Assembly: GCA_964020085.1 (NCBI GenBank)
Contig: OZ026606.1
Location: 24,655,993-24,719,992, forward strand
Origin: Micromussa lordhowensis
Taxonomy: Eukaryota; Cnidaria; Anthozoa; Scleractinia; Lobophylliidae
DNA length: 64,000 nt
Direction: 5' to 3'
Part shown: piece by piece, positions 21,288 through 30,631 of the stretch
How the letters are laid out: every line of letters starts with the position of its first letter
Numbering within the stretch: position 1 is the stretch's first letter
Program-made: the position numbers and the translations under genes
Notes under the pieces: generated by a model
Told to the model about the DNA's origin: nothing
What the model saw: the letters and a program-made list of their open reading frames with translations, nothing else
The model's database searches: none

Positions 21288-22554
21288 TCTTCTCTCAAGG
21301 GTCAATATAGCCTGCTGGGGCCAAATGATTTTGACTTTGTCAAGGTAACCCAGAAGAGAATTTCAGTGCTAAGGCAGGGAGAAAACACTGAATACAACTA
21401 CGGTGTTGTTAAGAAGCTGGCTGGGCAAGGACTGCTCTATATTCGTATAAAACAGGCATTTGATTTTGTACTTAATGAACATGCTGAGTTAGCACAAGAC
21501 GAGTCTCCTCCTATTGACCAACCTGTCAGCGAGTCTTACCAGCCAATTCAACAATCCATCAGTGGCATCACATATCAAACAGCTGGGTCTACCAGCACAA
21601 ACACTGCTCAAAGGGATGGGCACACTCTTCCCACCACAGCTACCTTACAAATTGGGCACACTCTTCCCACCACAGCTACCTTTCAAACAGCAGGGCTCAT
21701 TAGTACAACCACACCTATCTGCCAAACAGAGGGGGAGGATAATGGATCTGAGTTCTATGAAAAAATCATTTCTGAATTCCCTGCAAGTGTCATAGTAGAG
21801 CCTACAGAAATGTTGCGATACTTGCAGAGGAAGATAGTGAGAGGTCGACCATTGGACATGACAGATGATGCAGCAATACTCATGGGAGACACTAATTTCA
21901 TTGTTGTTGACCGTAACAACATCTTGGACACAACATTTGAAGAGCTAAAAACAGTACAGGATCCAAGAGTAACCTTTCAAGTTGATTTTTATGGTGAAAT
22001 GGCTCAGGACAGTGGAGGTCCTAGGAAGGAGTGGATCAGACTTTGTAACCAAAACATCAAGACAAAATACTTTGACCATGGACTTAAGGAACACTTAGCA
22101 GAGGAATACTTTTTCGTGGGACAGATGGCTGCTATTGCACTTCTCCAGAATGGTCAAGCACCAAAGTATTTTTCTGAGGATCTCTTGAATGATATTTTTG
22201 TCAGTGAAGAGAGAATTGTCACCATGTGTCTTGAAACTTCGTCAAGGGCTAGACAGTCTGGGCATTCATATGTTTGGCAGGAAGTTCCCATTGTTCCTTT
22301 ACTTGCTGAGGCCATCACAGAATAATGCCAAACTAACAGTTCCAATTCTGATTCATCTCCTGAAACCCAAGTTTTCAGAGCAGGGGTGTAACAGTCTAGT
22401 TCATGAGAAAGCTGTTTATGAGAAGTTTGTTAAGTACATGAGAGAAGTAGCAAGTGGGCGTCGGGTTGTCAGTTTAGAAAACATCTTGGAATTTGTGAGT
22501 GGAGCAAGCGAGGAACCAACCCTGGGTTTTGAAATACAGCCTTGCATTGAATTC
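21270..22554 (+). pseudogene. HECT E3 ubiquitin-ligase-like domain, main exon (frameshifted)
   Basis: Encodes most of a HECT domain. The N-lobe is visible as LDTTFEELKTVQDPRVTFQV and FYGEMAQDSGGPRKEWIRL, the usual F.GE.G.D.GG motif, then EEYFFVGQMAAIALLQNGQA. The first frame stops at 22323-22325; one extra base near 22321 shifts the rest to a new frame (LTVPILIHLLKPKFSEQGCN, LENILEFVSGASEEPTLGFE, QPCIEF). HECT ligases pass ubiquitin from E2 to substrate through a C-lobe cysteine. I end this exon at 22554, before GTGGTA. A HECT gene inside a DNA transposon is unusual; its role there is unknown. Confidence 0.75.
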
Positions 22555-23367
22555 GTGGTAGCAGTTGTGTCTGAGGCAGGAGCAAACTATTGTCATACTG
22601 AACATAACTGCACTGGAGAAGAGGTGGATATGAAGATGTTGAATTATATGAGAGTTTTTATGGTGGTTAGAACTATAGGTATTTTGAAGTGATCAAAAGT
22701 TCAACTACCCATAGATGAAAGAATGGCATTTAAACTCATACAGGAAAAGATAAACCCACTAGTTGCTGCCTGAGGTTGTGTAATTTTACACCTAAAAAGG
22801 ACCTCTGAGGCCCCCTTATTTGGACACGTATGTACCACTGACTAGCCAAAATCATTTTTCTCTTCATGTGGGACATGCTCAGCTCTCGGCCTGTAAATCA
22901 TTGAAATGGGCAAATGCCACTAGTAGGGGATGGGGGAACTCCTATACAGTATATATTTAGGATAGGAGTGCTTGACTGTCATAAATTTTGTTAGGAACCC
23001 CTACAAGGTAGCAAGATCCTTTTATGTGGGTGTGAATTGAAATTTATTCACCCTTGGAGGTACAAATGTTGAATAGACATTCTTTAACTGATGAGTTGTG
23101 AATTTCCTATGTAAATATGACAAAATCAAAAATTTTGTTGATTTTCAAATATCTGACTGACCCAAAGAGGTACCAAAACTGCTTTTCTAACCTTTAATAG
23201 GTAGGTGGAACATCCCTCTCCTGTTGATATGGAACTCCTCCTCCCCCTCCCCCCCCCCAAATTGGGCAAATGGCATCATGTTTTTCACTTGGCATGTTAA
23301 TGTAACTTAAAGGTGAAATGTGTCAATAAAATTAAAGTATAACCTTTTTCTTTTTCAATTACTGAAG
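22555..23367 (+). other. Inferred intron of the HECT gene
   Basis: 813 bases from GTGGTAGC to ATTACTGAAG, phase 0 on both sides (GAATTC before, GTACCAAAG after). The acceptor has a long pyrimidine tract (CCTTTTTCTTTTTC). The sequence has no long frame apart from 46 codons of read-through from the upstream exon. Without splicing the C-lobe cysteine would be lost. Confidence 0.6.
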
Positions 23368-23535
23368 GTACCAAAGAAGAAGAGGAAAATTGCCGACTTC
23401 ATTCCGAAGTCCCACACTTGCTCTAATATGCTACAACTTCCATATGGTTCTGCAACCATACCTCTGCCATCTGATGAGGAATTGTTCGAAATCTATGATT
23501 TAGCCTTCAAAAACTCTTATTTCGGCATCATGTAA
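23368..23535 (+). CDS. HECT C-lobe exon with the catalytic cysteine
   Basis: Reads VPKKKRKIADFIPKSHTCSN then MLQLPYGSATIPLP and FEIYDLAFKNSYFGIM, stop. SHTCSNMLQLPYG matches the HECT active-site region, where the Cys of TC(S/F)N forms the ubiquitin thioester. PKKKRK is a classic basic nuclear-localisation-like string. 55 codons, in phase with the main exon. Confidence 0.75.
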   Translation, partial: VPKKKRKIADFIPKSHTCSNMLQLPYGSATIPLPSDEELFEIYDLAFKNSYFGIM

Positions 23536-24300
23536 AATGCCATTAGGGCTCATTTTGTGTTGAACTTTTGAAGAAAGGGTAAGATTCCAGAAAGCTTTGA
23601 CATATTTGTATTATCCTGGTGACTGCAATTTACAAAGCAGAGGAACTATTGCAGATTAGTAACAGAAACTACTTTTTTGTTTACAGAAACAGTCAGTGCT
23701 TGTTGAAATTTGAAAAGGTTGCGTTTTTGTAAGGGTTGCTTCATGAATTAGCACTTGTTGGTGAGGATATTATTTTGTGAGTGGAAAATGTTCCTGTTGT
23801 AAACTCCTAAGTTTGAGTATAAAGTCTGCATACGAGCCAAGTGGCCCATCAGGCCGGAACTTATCCCGGTTTCTGTAGCATGAAGCGACTAGGAATATTT
23901 CTACTCCCCCCTGGATGGGATGCTAGTCCATCGCAGGGTTACCCCCAGCATTAAATTCGCCGGTATCCATTTATACACCTGGGTGGAGAGAGGCACCGTG
24001 AGAGTAAAGTGTCTTGCCTAAGAACACAACACAATGTCCCCGGCCAGGGCTCGAACCCGGAGCGCTCGCTCCGGAGTCGAGCGCACTAACCATGAGGCCA
24101 CCGCGTATGAACGTCTAGAAAGAAATTGTAGATTGTACACAAGTGTCAAATGAAACCATATCTGAATCTCCCTTCCAGGGTTTTGGCTCACTAACCAGGA
24201 CATAATGGGGCATAGTTCAAAAAGAAAATATGAGAACCCCCTGGTAAACCACTGATATTTTACAATGTTAAGCAAATTTGCTACAGATTTACCAATATTG
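23536..24300. other. Spacer between the two transposon genes, containing a SINE
   Basis: Convergent-gene spacer of the IS3EU-like element. The only recognisable feature is a tRNA-derived SINE on the minus strand (23822-24105). The remainder (23536-23821 and 24106-24300) shows nothing. Confidence 0.5.
23822..24105 (-). mobile_element. tRNA-derived SINE
   Basis: On the minus strand it starts GCGGTGGCCTCATGGTTAGT and has polymerase III boxes: an A-box-like TGGTTAGTGCGCTCG (24078-24092) and a B box GGTTCGAGCCC (24047-24057). It continues with GGCAAGACACTTTACTC and CCACCCAGGTGTATAAATGG, a conserved central-domain style common in metazoan SINEs, and ends near CTCGTATGCAGACTTTATA. About 284 bp. Not a functional tRNA: the acceptor stem does not close. 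Confidence 0.75.
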
Positions 24301-25166
24301 TTACAAGTTATATTGCTCTAATTTTTGCACTACAACTTCAAGAGACTGAGTATAAATGTCTATACCAAAACTAGATGACTCTTGCAAAGGATCAATAGAG
24401 TTTGATAAATGGGTTGTGAGTTCATCATTATTGATGTTTGATAGCTGAGCAGGAAACACCTCAACATTGTTGTCAGATTCTTCAGGTGTCTGTCCTTCAA
24501 GATCTTCACCATAAAATGTCAAGTCTTCAGGGTCATCATCAAGGTTGCCAATTGCAAGTGGATTGCATGGATTCATCATTCCATTCCACCACATCTGATT
24601 TGGGGACCAGTTGTGCTCAGTTTGAACAGGATGGTCATTGAAAGTGACCATCCATTCAGATAAAGCACAGTTTATTCTTCTTAAATAGACATACTGCAAT
24701 GTGAACATGTGGATGGGATTTTCTACATCCAAAAGCCCAGATTGTTCCAATGCGTAAAATGTGTAGTAAAATACATGGCAAATACATCTGAAAACATCCC
24801 TCCAGAGCCTTTCAATTCTCTGGTTCCTGGTCGATGACCCAGCAATAAAACTACCCCGACCCTCCCCACGCACTGCAACCATAGCATCACATACTGCAGT
24901 GTTCTCCACACCATAGTCTACTCTAATGCGGGATGGCCACAGTCCACCATCTCGTACTATAGCGCTTTCAAAGAGACCGAGAACTGTCGAGGAAAGATTA
25001 TTTGTGCTGCAATGAAGGAAAATTATTCTTCGTGAATAGCCATCGATACATCCGTGAATTACAAATCCCCAGCGAATTAATGAGTGATGTCCATCTAGGT
25101 GCCACAACGAATTTGGCCAAGGGACAAAGTACACTCTTCGTGATACTAAAGCACCCCACCTCAAAG
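24301..25166 (-). pseudogene. IS3-like DDE transposase, catalytic part
   Basis: A 287-codon frame with an integrase-type core (numbered from its first codon): D24 in SLWHLDGHHSL, D83 in RIRVDYGVENTAV, E118 in NQRIERLWRDVF, giving D-34-E spacing like IS3 transposases and retroviral integrases. FVIHGCIDGYSRRIIFLHCS follows the first Asp. It has no true ATG at its start: it continues the frame broken near 25205 (RIRDSLNRVDPRNRALRWG). The acidic C-terminal tail (24301-24560) is typical of such host-adapted integrase-like proteins. All three catalytic residues are present; the frameshift suggests the copy is dead. Confidence 0.85.
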
Positions 25167-25190
25167 CTCTGTTCCTCGGATCTACCCTGT

Positions 25191-25862
25191 TCAGGCTGTC
25201 TCTGATGCGCCTTCTTCAAGTTGCACAGTGTACCCCATTGCTCTAAAGTGTCCTCGTAGATAAGTTTCACCCGTGGTTGACCCATGTCGTGCAATGAAGT
25301 CCAGAATAATACTGTCTATTTCTTCATCGTTCATGGTGCTGAAAAGGGACAAATGTTCTAGGTCAAATAAACGAACTCGGTGCATGATTGTCCGAGATAC
25401 CCTGAAAATCCTAGCAATCTTTTCCCACGTGAAGCCTAGCCCTCGTAAATCCTCTAGTACCTCAGGCAGAATATCTACCGATGGTCTACCTGGGCGTCCA
25501 TTCTTTACTGTTTCACAAGGGACAGTTGTAACTCGCGATGGCCTTGATATACTGTTTCCAAAGTGTTGGCGGAACTTCTCCAATAATTCAGAAAACACAA
25601 CTCTTAGATCGTTTAACTGTTTTACATCAGTTTCGTTGGTAACTATGTTCGCCAACTGACTTGGTAATCTTACCGTTCTCTCTAAGAGATCTATATGAGT
25701 TAAAACCTCAGATATGTGGCGTTCACTCCTAGCAAATGAATTTTGACTTAGAATTTCCTCGGTCCTGCTTATAACATGCTCAAAGAAGCTCTTCACCTCA
25801 GAATCTTCACTCTCCTGCATTTCATCCGCCATCTTTACCATAAGTCCCAGCTCCCCACTCAA
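25191..25862 (-). CDS. IS3-like transposase, N-terminal helix-turn-helix part
   Basis: Starts MSGELGLMVKMADEMQESED, 13 bases inside the right inverted repeat boundary. A helical N-terminus (EEILSQNSFARSERHISEVL) leads to a DNA-binding segment: KNGRPGRPSVDILPEVLEDL, GFTWEKIARIFRVSRTIMHR, an HTH like those of IS3/IS630 families. It then reads ARHGSTTGETYLRGHFRAMG before the frame shifts at about 25205 (GAAGAAGGCGC region). It fits with the catalytic part downstream as one protein of about 510 residues if the shift is an error. Confidence 0.82.
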   Translation of the reverse strand: MSGELGLMVKMADEMQESEDSEVKSFFEHVISRTEEILSQNSFARSERHISEVLTHIDLLERTVRLPSQLANIVTNETDVKQLNDLRVVFSELLEKFRQHFGNSISRPSRVTTVPCETVKNGRPGRPSVDILPEVLEDLRGLGFTWEKIARIFRVSRTIMHRVRLFDLEHLSLFSTMNDEEIDSIILDFIARHGSTTGETYLRGHFRAMGYTVQLEEGASETA

Positions 25863-25874
25863 ATTTTCCCCCTA

Positions 25875-26240
25875 GACCCAGACCCCCAAATTGAATGAAT
25901 GAGTGCGAAGATTGAATGAATAAAGACGGATTGAATTGAATGAATATGAAAATTGGATCGAATGAATTGGACATTGAATTGAATTAATAGAAAAATTGAA
26001 TTGAATGAACACAGAAATTAAATTGAACCAATATCGAAACTGAATCAAAAGAATACAAAAATTAAGTTGAATAGATCTCAAAATTGAATTAAAAGAGTAA
26101 AGATTGAATAGAATGACTATTGGAATTGAATTGAATGAACGAAGATTAAATTGAATGAATAGGAAAATTATATTGAATGAATAAGGATTAAATTGAATAA
26201 ATATAGCAATATTGAATATTGCTACATTTGGCTTGGCATA
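25875..26240 (-). repeat. Right terminal inverted repeat of the IS3EU-like element
   Basis: Reverse complement of 20378-20743 with few differences. Rich in AATTGAAT motifs on the plus strand. Ends GGCTTGGCATA, followed by the TAAAAG duplication. Confidence 0.92.
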
Positions 26241-26246
26241 TAAAAG

Positions 26247-26506
26247 CTTACCTCTGGATAATTTCAGCCTTAGAAGCCAGCAAATGGTCCCAAACTACTT
26301 TCTGTATCCTTACAAATATCCTGAATTCCATCTCCGAAAGATTTGGCCCCAATTTTGAGCAAATAGGCATTTCCCGAAGGCGGCGGCCGCCATTACGCTG
26401 GCTTCCTTACTAATTGCCAAAGCTCTCCTGATGGCCTGTAATCGGCAGAGTTCGTCAAAAAGGAGGTAAGATCGGGGAATATCGGGTCAAAATCGGTAGA
26501 GTTCGC

Positions 26507-26538
<32 letters not shown>

Positions 26539-26607
26539 ACTCACTCACTCACTCACTCACTCAGAAGGACAGCATAGTAGCTTACGCCTCTTTAGGCAGT
26601 AAGCTAC
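26247..26607. other. Right end of the inserted block, with (CACT)n microsatellite and hairpin
   Basis: Holds a possible minus-strand first exon (about 26243-26400), a (CACT)n run at about 26528-26562 and the terminal hairpin. No confirmed gene. Confidence 0.5.
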
Positions 26608-26990
26608 AAAAATGTAACCCTGACCAATAGTGTCATTAGTGCGGCAGCCAGTGATATGAATCCGTACAAATTCTCGTCAGTTATAAGGGAGACAAGAGAG
26701 GATAAGTGACAACATATCATTCAAGTAGCGTCCGTAACTAGAACCGTAAATAGGTTTTGACTGGCATACCAATCTTTTTCTCAACTGCAATGAGAATTGA
26801 ATGTCCCATGTTCTTTTGCGCCTCATATAAAATCATGTGTGTCACTTTTTTAAGTGAAAATGTCTTTCAATTACTAATATCGGGTCAATAAAGCTCTCAC
26901 GGAAAACAATTCTAGACACAAAAGCGACCATTTCGATAAAAAATCAACGATTTGATGAAAAAGCGTGACGAAATCGACGTTCGCACATAC
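26608..26990 (+). pseudogene. End of the orphan gene and its 3' flank
   Basis: Continues the orphan frame after the 7.2-kb block: NSVISAA, SDMNPYKFSSVIRETRED, stop near 26708. The rest is untranslated sequence shared with 39500-39880 of the second copy. Confidence 0.45.
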
Positions 26991-27100
26991 CCATAGAGAG
27001 GCTCACATTTGTGGAATAGCCTTCCGTCTAACATCAGAGCCATTAGATCTTTTATTAACTTTAAAAATGAGATCACTCGCGTAATGTCCTCCTCGTACTC
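26991..27100 (+). pseudogene. LINE ORF2 C-terminus, cut by a gap
   Basis: Reads LWNSLPSNIRAIRSFINFKN EITRVMSSSY, the C-terminal tail typical of CR1/L2-like LINEs. It stops at the N run. Its exact continuation (CCACACGGCAAACATG) appears at 56501, not at 27301. Confidence 0.7.
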
Positions 27101-27300
27101 NNNNNNNNNNNNNNNNNNNNNNNNNNNNNNNNNNNNNNNNNNNNNNNNNNNNNNNNNNNNNNNNNNNNNNNNNNNNNNNNNNNNNNNNNNNNNNNNNNNN
27201 NNNNNNNNNNNNNNNNNNNNNNNNNNNNNNNNNNNNNNNNNNNNNNNNNNNNNNNNNNNNNNNNNNNNNNNNNNNNNNNNNNNNNNNNNNNNNNNNNNNN
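27101..27300. other. Assembly gap (200 N)
   Basis: A fixed-length run of 200 N, probably a scaffold placeholder of unknown true size. The flanking sequences are unrelated to each other. Confidence 0.99.
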
Positions 27301-27930
27301 GTCTGGCGTTGGAGGATGTAGTGAAGTTTATCTATCTAGGAGCCACAGTATGTAAACAAGGGGGCGGAGAAGAAGACATCAAAGCTAGGCTAGGGAAAGC
27401 GAGAGGAGCGTTCGTGAAACTAAATCGAGTATGGAATTCCAGCAGTGTGACAAGAAAGACAAAGATCAGGTTATACAAGACACTGGTTAAACCAGTTCTT
27501 ATGTATGGTTGCGAAACATGGAAAATGAACGAAGGTGATGCTAAGAAAATCGATGTGTTTCAGAACCGATGCCTGAGAAGGATAATGAAGATTAAATGGC
27601 AAGATAAGGTTACCAATAAAGAGCTACTGGAAAGAGCTAACGTAGTGAAGTTGAGCGAAGAGGTAAGAAGAAGGAGATGGCGATTCATTGGACATATCCT
27701 CAGACAACAACCTGACAACGACTGTGTTACAGCCCTGACGTGGACCCCTGAGGGAAAGAGAAAGATAGGCCGGCCAAAAACAACCTGGCGGCGCACCGTA
27801 GAAAAGGAGAGGTCCAGAGCAGGGTGGAAGTCCTGGGGAGAGGTGCGCGCCAAAGCGCAAGACAGGAATCGTTGGAGAGCACATGTGGAGGCCCTATGCG
27901 CCACCTTGGCGCCAGGGGACAGGAACTAGG
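27301..27930 (+). pseudogene. RTE-like LINE, reverse transcriptase C-terminus
   Basis: Open for about 209 codons from the gap to a stop at 27928-27930. FIYLGATVCKQGGGEEDIKA, VLMYGCETWKMNEGDAKKID, FQNRCLRRIMKIKWQDKVTN and RRRRWRFIGHILRQQ match the C-terminal region of RTE-type non-LTR elements. The polymerase motifs would lie in the gap, so activity cannot be judged. Confidence 0.8.
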
Positions 27931-28628
27931 CACAAGGATTTCACAAACATGCCGTCAGTAGAGCGATCATTTTATTTACTCAACACCCGCACTATTTGTG
28001 TTAATTTTCTCTATAATTGAACGCAGTGTATTGATGGCTTTAGTCTTTTATTACAAAGATATGCTAGAAAAGGTAACGATGCAAAGAACCCAGCAATTTT
28101 CAGGACCGAGAGAACCCAGTTAAATGCAACGCATGCGCATTTGGTCGAAAAATTGAGACCGATTGCTTTAGCAGAAACATGCCGATTTCTAACGATCCAG
28201 TCGTTAGAATTTTAAGAAATCTGGCAGAACAATAGATCAGAGACCACGTTAATGATCTATCAAAAAAATTTGAATTTTGACATAGGGGATTTTTAATAAT
28301 ACAGAAAACGATTAACGGAGAATTACGAAAATCGCCTATGTCAAAATTGTATTAGAACCGTGTTGACAGAAGGGATTTAATATCAAGTGCCAAATATAAA
28401 AACAATCTTACGACTGGATCCTTTTTAAATAAACAAAAACCATTATTTAAGTCTTGTTTTTAACCAGCCCCATTGCCATGACAACAGCACACGCCCTAGT
28501 CAAAATGTGAGAATAAATACTTCTGTAATGAACCTTGACTCTTGCAAAAAATGGGCGCCAAAGCATAAATAGTTTAAAAGTTATGGTGAATTAGACATAA
28601 GCACTTGAAAACTGTGTTCGGCCACCTT
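27931..28628. other. Left flank of the second copy, no gene
   Basis: No coding signal. Contains a hairpin (TTTTGACATAGGGGATTTT at about 28276 and AAAATCGCCTATGTCAAAAT at about 28330). It is not similar to the left flank of the first copy, so homology between copies begins near 28629. Confidence 0.5.
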
Positions 28629-28974
28629 AAGAGGAAAGAGTGTTAACGTCTTGGGCCTATTGACTGGTAGTTGCCCTGGGAAATTTCGTGCTTGAAAAAA
28701 AGTCTTGCAAGCGGTCAAACTTCGTTCTTGGACTAATATTCTTTTAGAAAGGCGTATTTGTATTCCAAGGCAACATAATTCATCTCCGTACGATGATCTC
28801 CTTTGAACGTTTGTTTCTCATACTGTTAGATAGTTAAATTAGTTCTTGCTTTCTAATTTTCAGATAGTCGTGTGTAAATGAATGAATAATTGTTAAATGG
28901 GTAAATGAAAAATTATCTAGAGAATATCACGTGGTCTGAAATGGGAAAACAAATCGCCAAGCTATAGAGGTTTA

Positions 28975-29293
28975 GTAAATTCTCAGCTCCGACTATTGCA
29001 TTTCTAGCTTTTTGATTGGCTAAAAAACTCCGACTATGAGCCAATAGTCGGAGTTTTACGTCATATGGAAAATTGTGCGCAAAGTTTTAAAATTTTCCGT
29101 ACGAAGTTTTCAACTTCAGCCCTCTATAAGGGCCGAAATAAAAATCGGCGGCAAAACCCGGTTTGAAAATTTACTAAAACAATTATTCCATTCGCCCTTG
29201 TTGGATATGAAGGGATTATAACCAAATCGCGCTACGCGCTGGTTGGTTATTTTATCACTTCATATCCAACTCGGGCTCATGGAATAATTGTTA
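28975..29293. mobile_element. Hairpin-rich insertion private to the second copy
   Basis: Inserted between sequences equivalent to 11064 and 11070. Contains inverted pairs CTCCGACTAT / ATAGTCGGAG and AACAATTATTCCATTCGCCC with its mirror near 29270-29290. Looks like one or two small fold-back MITEs. No coding. Confidence 0.6.
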
Positions 29294-29545
29294 TCTATTC
29301 CACTTGCAAACTACTACAAATTCAACAATTTGCTGGTTGGCTGAGCTATCGTACACTATTGCAACAATTAAGTTTTTTGTTGTCAAGGGTCTATGGGCTG
29401 ACAGTTGCTCCCGGAAAGTAAGTTCTCCAATGTCATCGGTTCGAATGACATTTCCATTATTATTATTAAAAGGCTGAACGCAAAGAAAGTAACAATTTCT
29501 TTTGATTGGTGGATAAATTTGAACATTAAAAGATCAAAATTTTAC

Positions 29546-29704
29546 CGAGATGGTAATAAGCTGTGGCCCTGTTGCTGTACAGCTTGGCATTTAGTTGGAC
29601 ATCCTTACAGTTCACTTCGATTCCTTCCGTGTAGAAGTATATCGCATAACAAACTTCTTTTGTGAATTCTTTGTCACCTTCTTCCTGATACACTTCTGCT
29701 ATCG
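29546..29704 (-). CDS. Second copy of TPR-CHAT exon 2
   Basis: Same length (159 bases), same acceptor and donor as 11322-11480, with an open frame and only a few substitutions (one turns Arg to Gln). No exon 3 to 6 equivalent follows on the minus strand before the gap. It could be an allele of the first copy, a 5' truncated paralogue, or an alternative upstream first-exon set of the same gene. Confidence 0.7.
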
Positions 29705-30631
29705 CTGAAAAAGCAAAACTGATTTCAATAGTAACTTATTTTGTACGATCAAGCATTGTTTAATTTGTTTCCCTTACACTGTTCATTTTCTTGCAAAGTA
29801 ACCCAGGCCTCGTGCGCCACCCTGGCGCACGGAGTTAGGTGAAGGTGAGGTGAACACAGCTAACATTATATATTACTTGTATTATAGCGTAGCCTGATTT
29901 AACCCTAAAACACAGGTCTAAATCAAATGGCATTTAATTTTTTCATATTCTTTTCACTTCGGATTGCAGTAGTTACAATGTTTAACTAAATATCATTCTG
30001 TAAGTATTTATCAAAAGACCCTTCAGGCTACCCCAGGCTTGTTACACTACAACGTACTGGAAGATAAAAGTGTTGGAGATGAAGAGTTGTTTGTATCTCG
30101 GAGAAGCTTTACATTTAAACCAAGTGGGTAATGATTTTCTCTTTTTTTAAATAAAAATAAGATATCAAATCACTGATTAATGACCTGATATGGTCAGCTT
30201 TTGGGTAGAATTAGAATTCAGTTAATACTTAATCAGACCTTTTTGGTACGCTTCAGCTTCGGCGATATGGCAAGTTCGTGTAACGATGTTATGATGTCAT
30301 AGGCCATTCGGGCTTGCGCAGTAGAATGAGATGTATCCCTGAGGTAGTTGTTGTACTGGTTACGGCTAGTAATGGCGGGCTTTTATGAGCTTTTTTAAAA
30401 CCGCCGTGTTATCATCGTTTGGTCTAGTTAAGAAACCTCAGACTACTCAACAGTTTGTTTGATTTCGTCAATAGCCAATCAAAAATATATGTTTGTTTGG
30501 TTACCCCTGAGTTTCCCTCGACGACCCAACCGCTGACCGTGGTGCTGGGTTCGTCGACCATGGCTCAAAATCCCACCAAACTAGCCCAACAGTGACGATT
30601 TGGTGTAAAATAAATGGTGTATTGTAAATGG
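29705..30631. other. Intron of the second TPR-CHAT copy
   Basis: Nearly identical to 11481-12370; no gene seen. Ends at the LINE insertion point. Confidence 0.5.

Larger units (their letters stand above)
20378..26240. mobile_element. IS3EU-like DNA transposon, 5863 bp, carrying transposase and HECT genes
   Basis: Ends TATGCCAAGCC and GGCTTGGCATA, flanked by a 6-bp direct repeat TAAAAG (20372-20377 and 26241-26246). The termini TAT...ATA and 6-bp duplication agree with what I recall of the eukaryotic IS3-like (IS3EU) superfamily. It has 366-bp terminal inverted repeats and two convergent genes: a HECT-domain protein (plus) and an IS3-like helix-turn-helix plus DDE transposase (minus). Both genes carry frameshifts, so this copy is probably not autonomous. 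Confidence 0.82.
19410..26607. mobile_element. 7.2-kb inserted block containing an IS3EU-like transposon
   Basis: Defined by comparison: the second copy runs directly from GACATGGTTGAAAATGTAACC (near 39490) across the site. The block's right end carries a 13-bp-stem hairpin (GTAGCTTACGCCT, loop, AGGCAGTAAGCTAC) at about 26579-26607, and its left end a short palindrome (GCAGTCGATGACTGC). Flanks share only an A-run. The class of the outer insertion is unknown; the inner IS3EU-like element accounts for 5.86 kb. Confidence 0.6.

Noticed and set aside
24047..24105. Functional tRNA gene
   Set aside because: Has A and B boxes but no closing acceptor stem or proper anticodon arm; continues into SINE body.
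24018..24275. 85-codon minus-strand frame
   Set aside because: Covers the tRNA-derived SINE; chance translation.
27009..27929. A single 306-codon frame across the first gap
   Set aside because: The N run was translated as X; the two sides belong to different LINE families.
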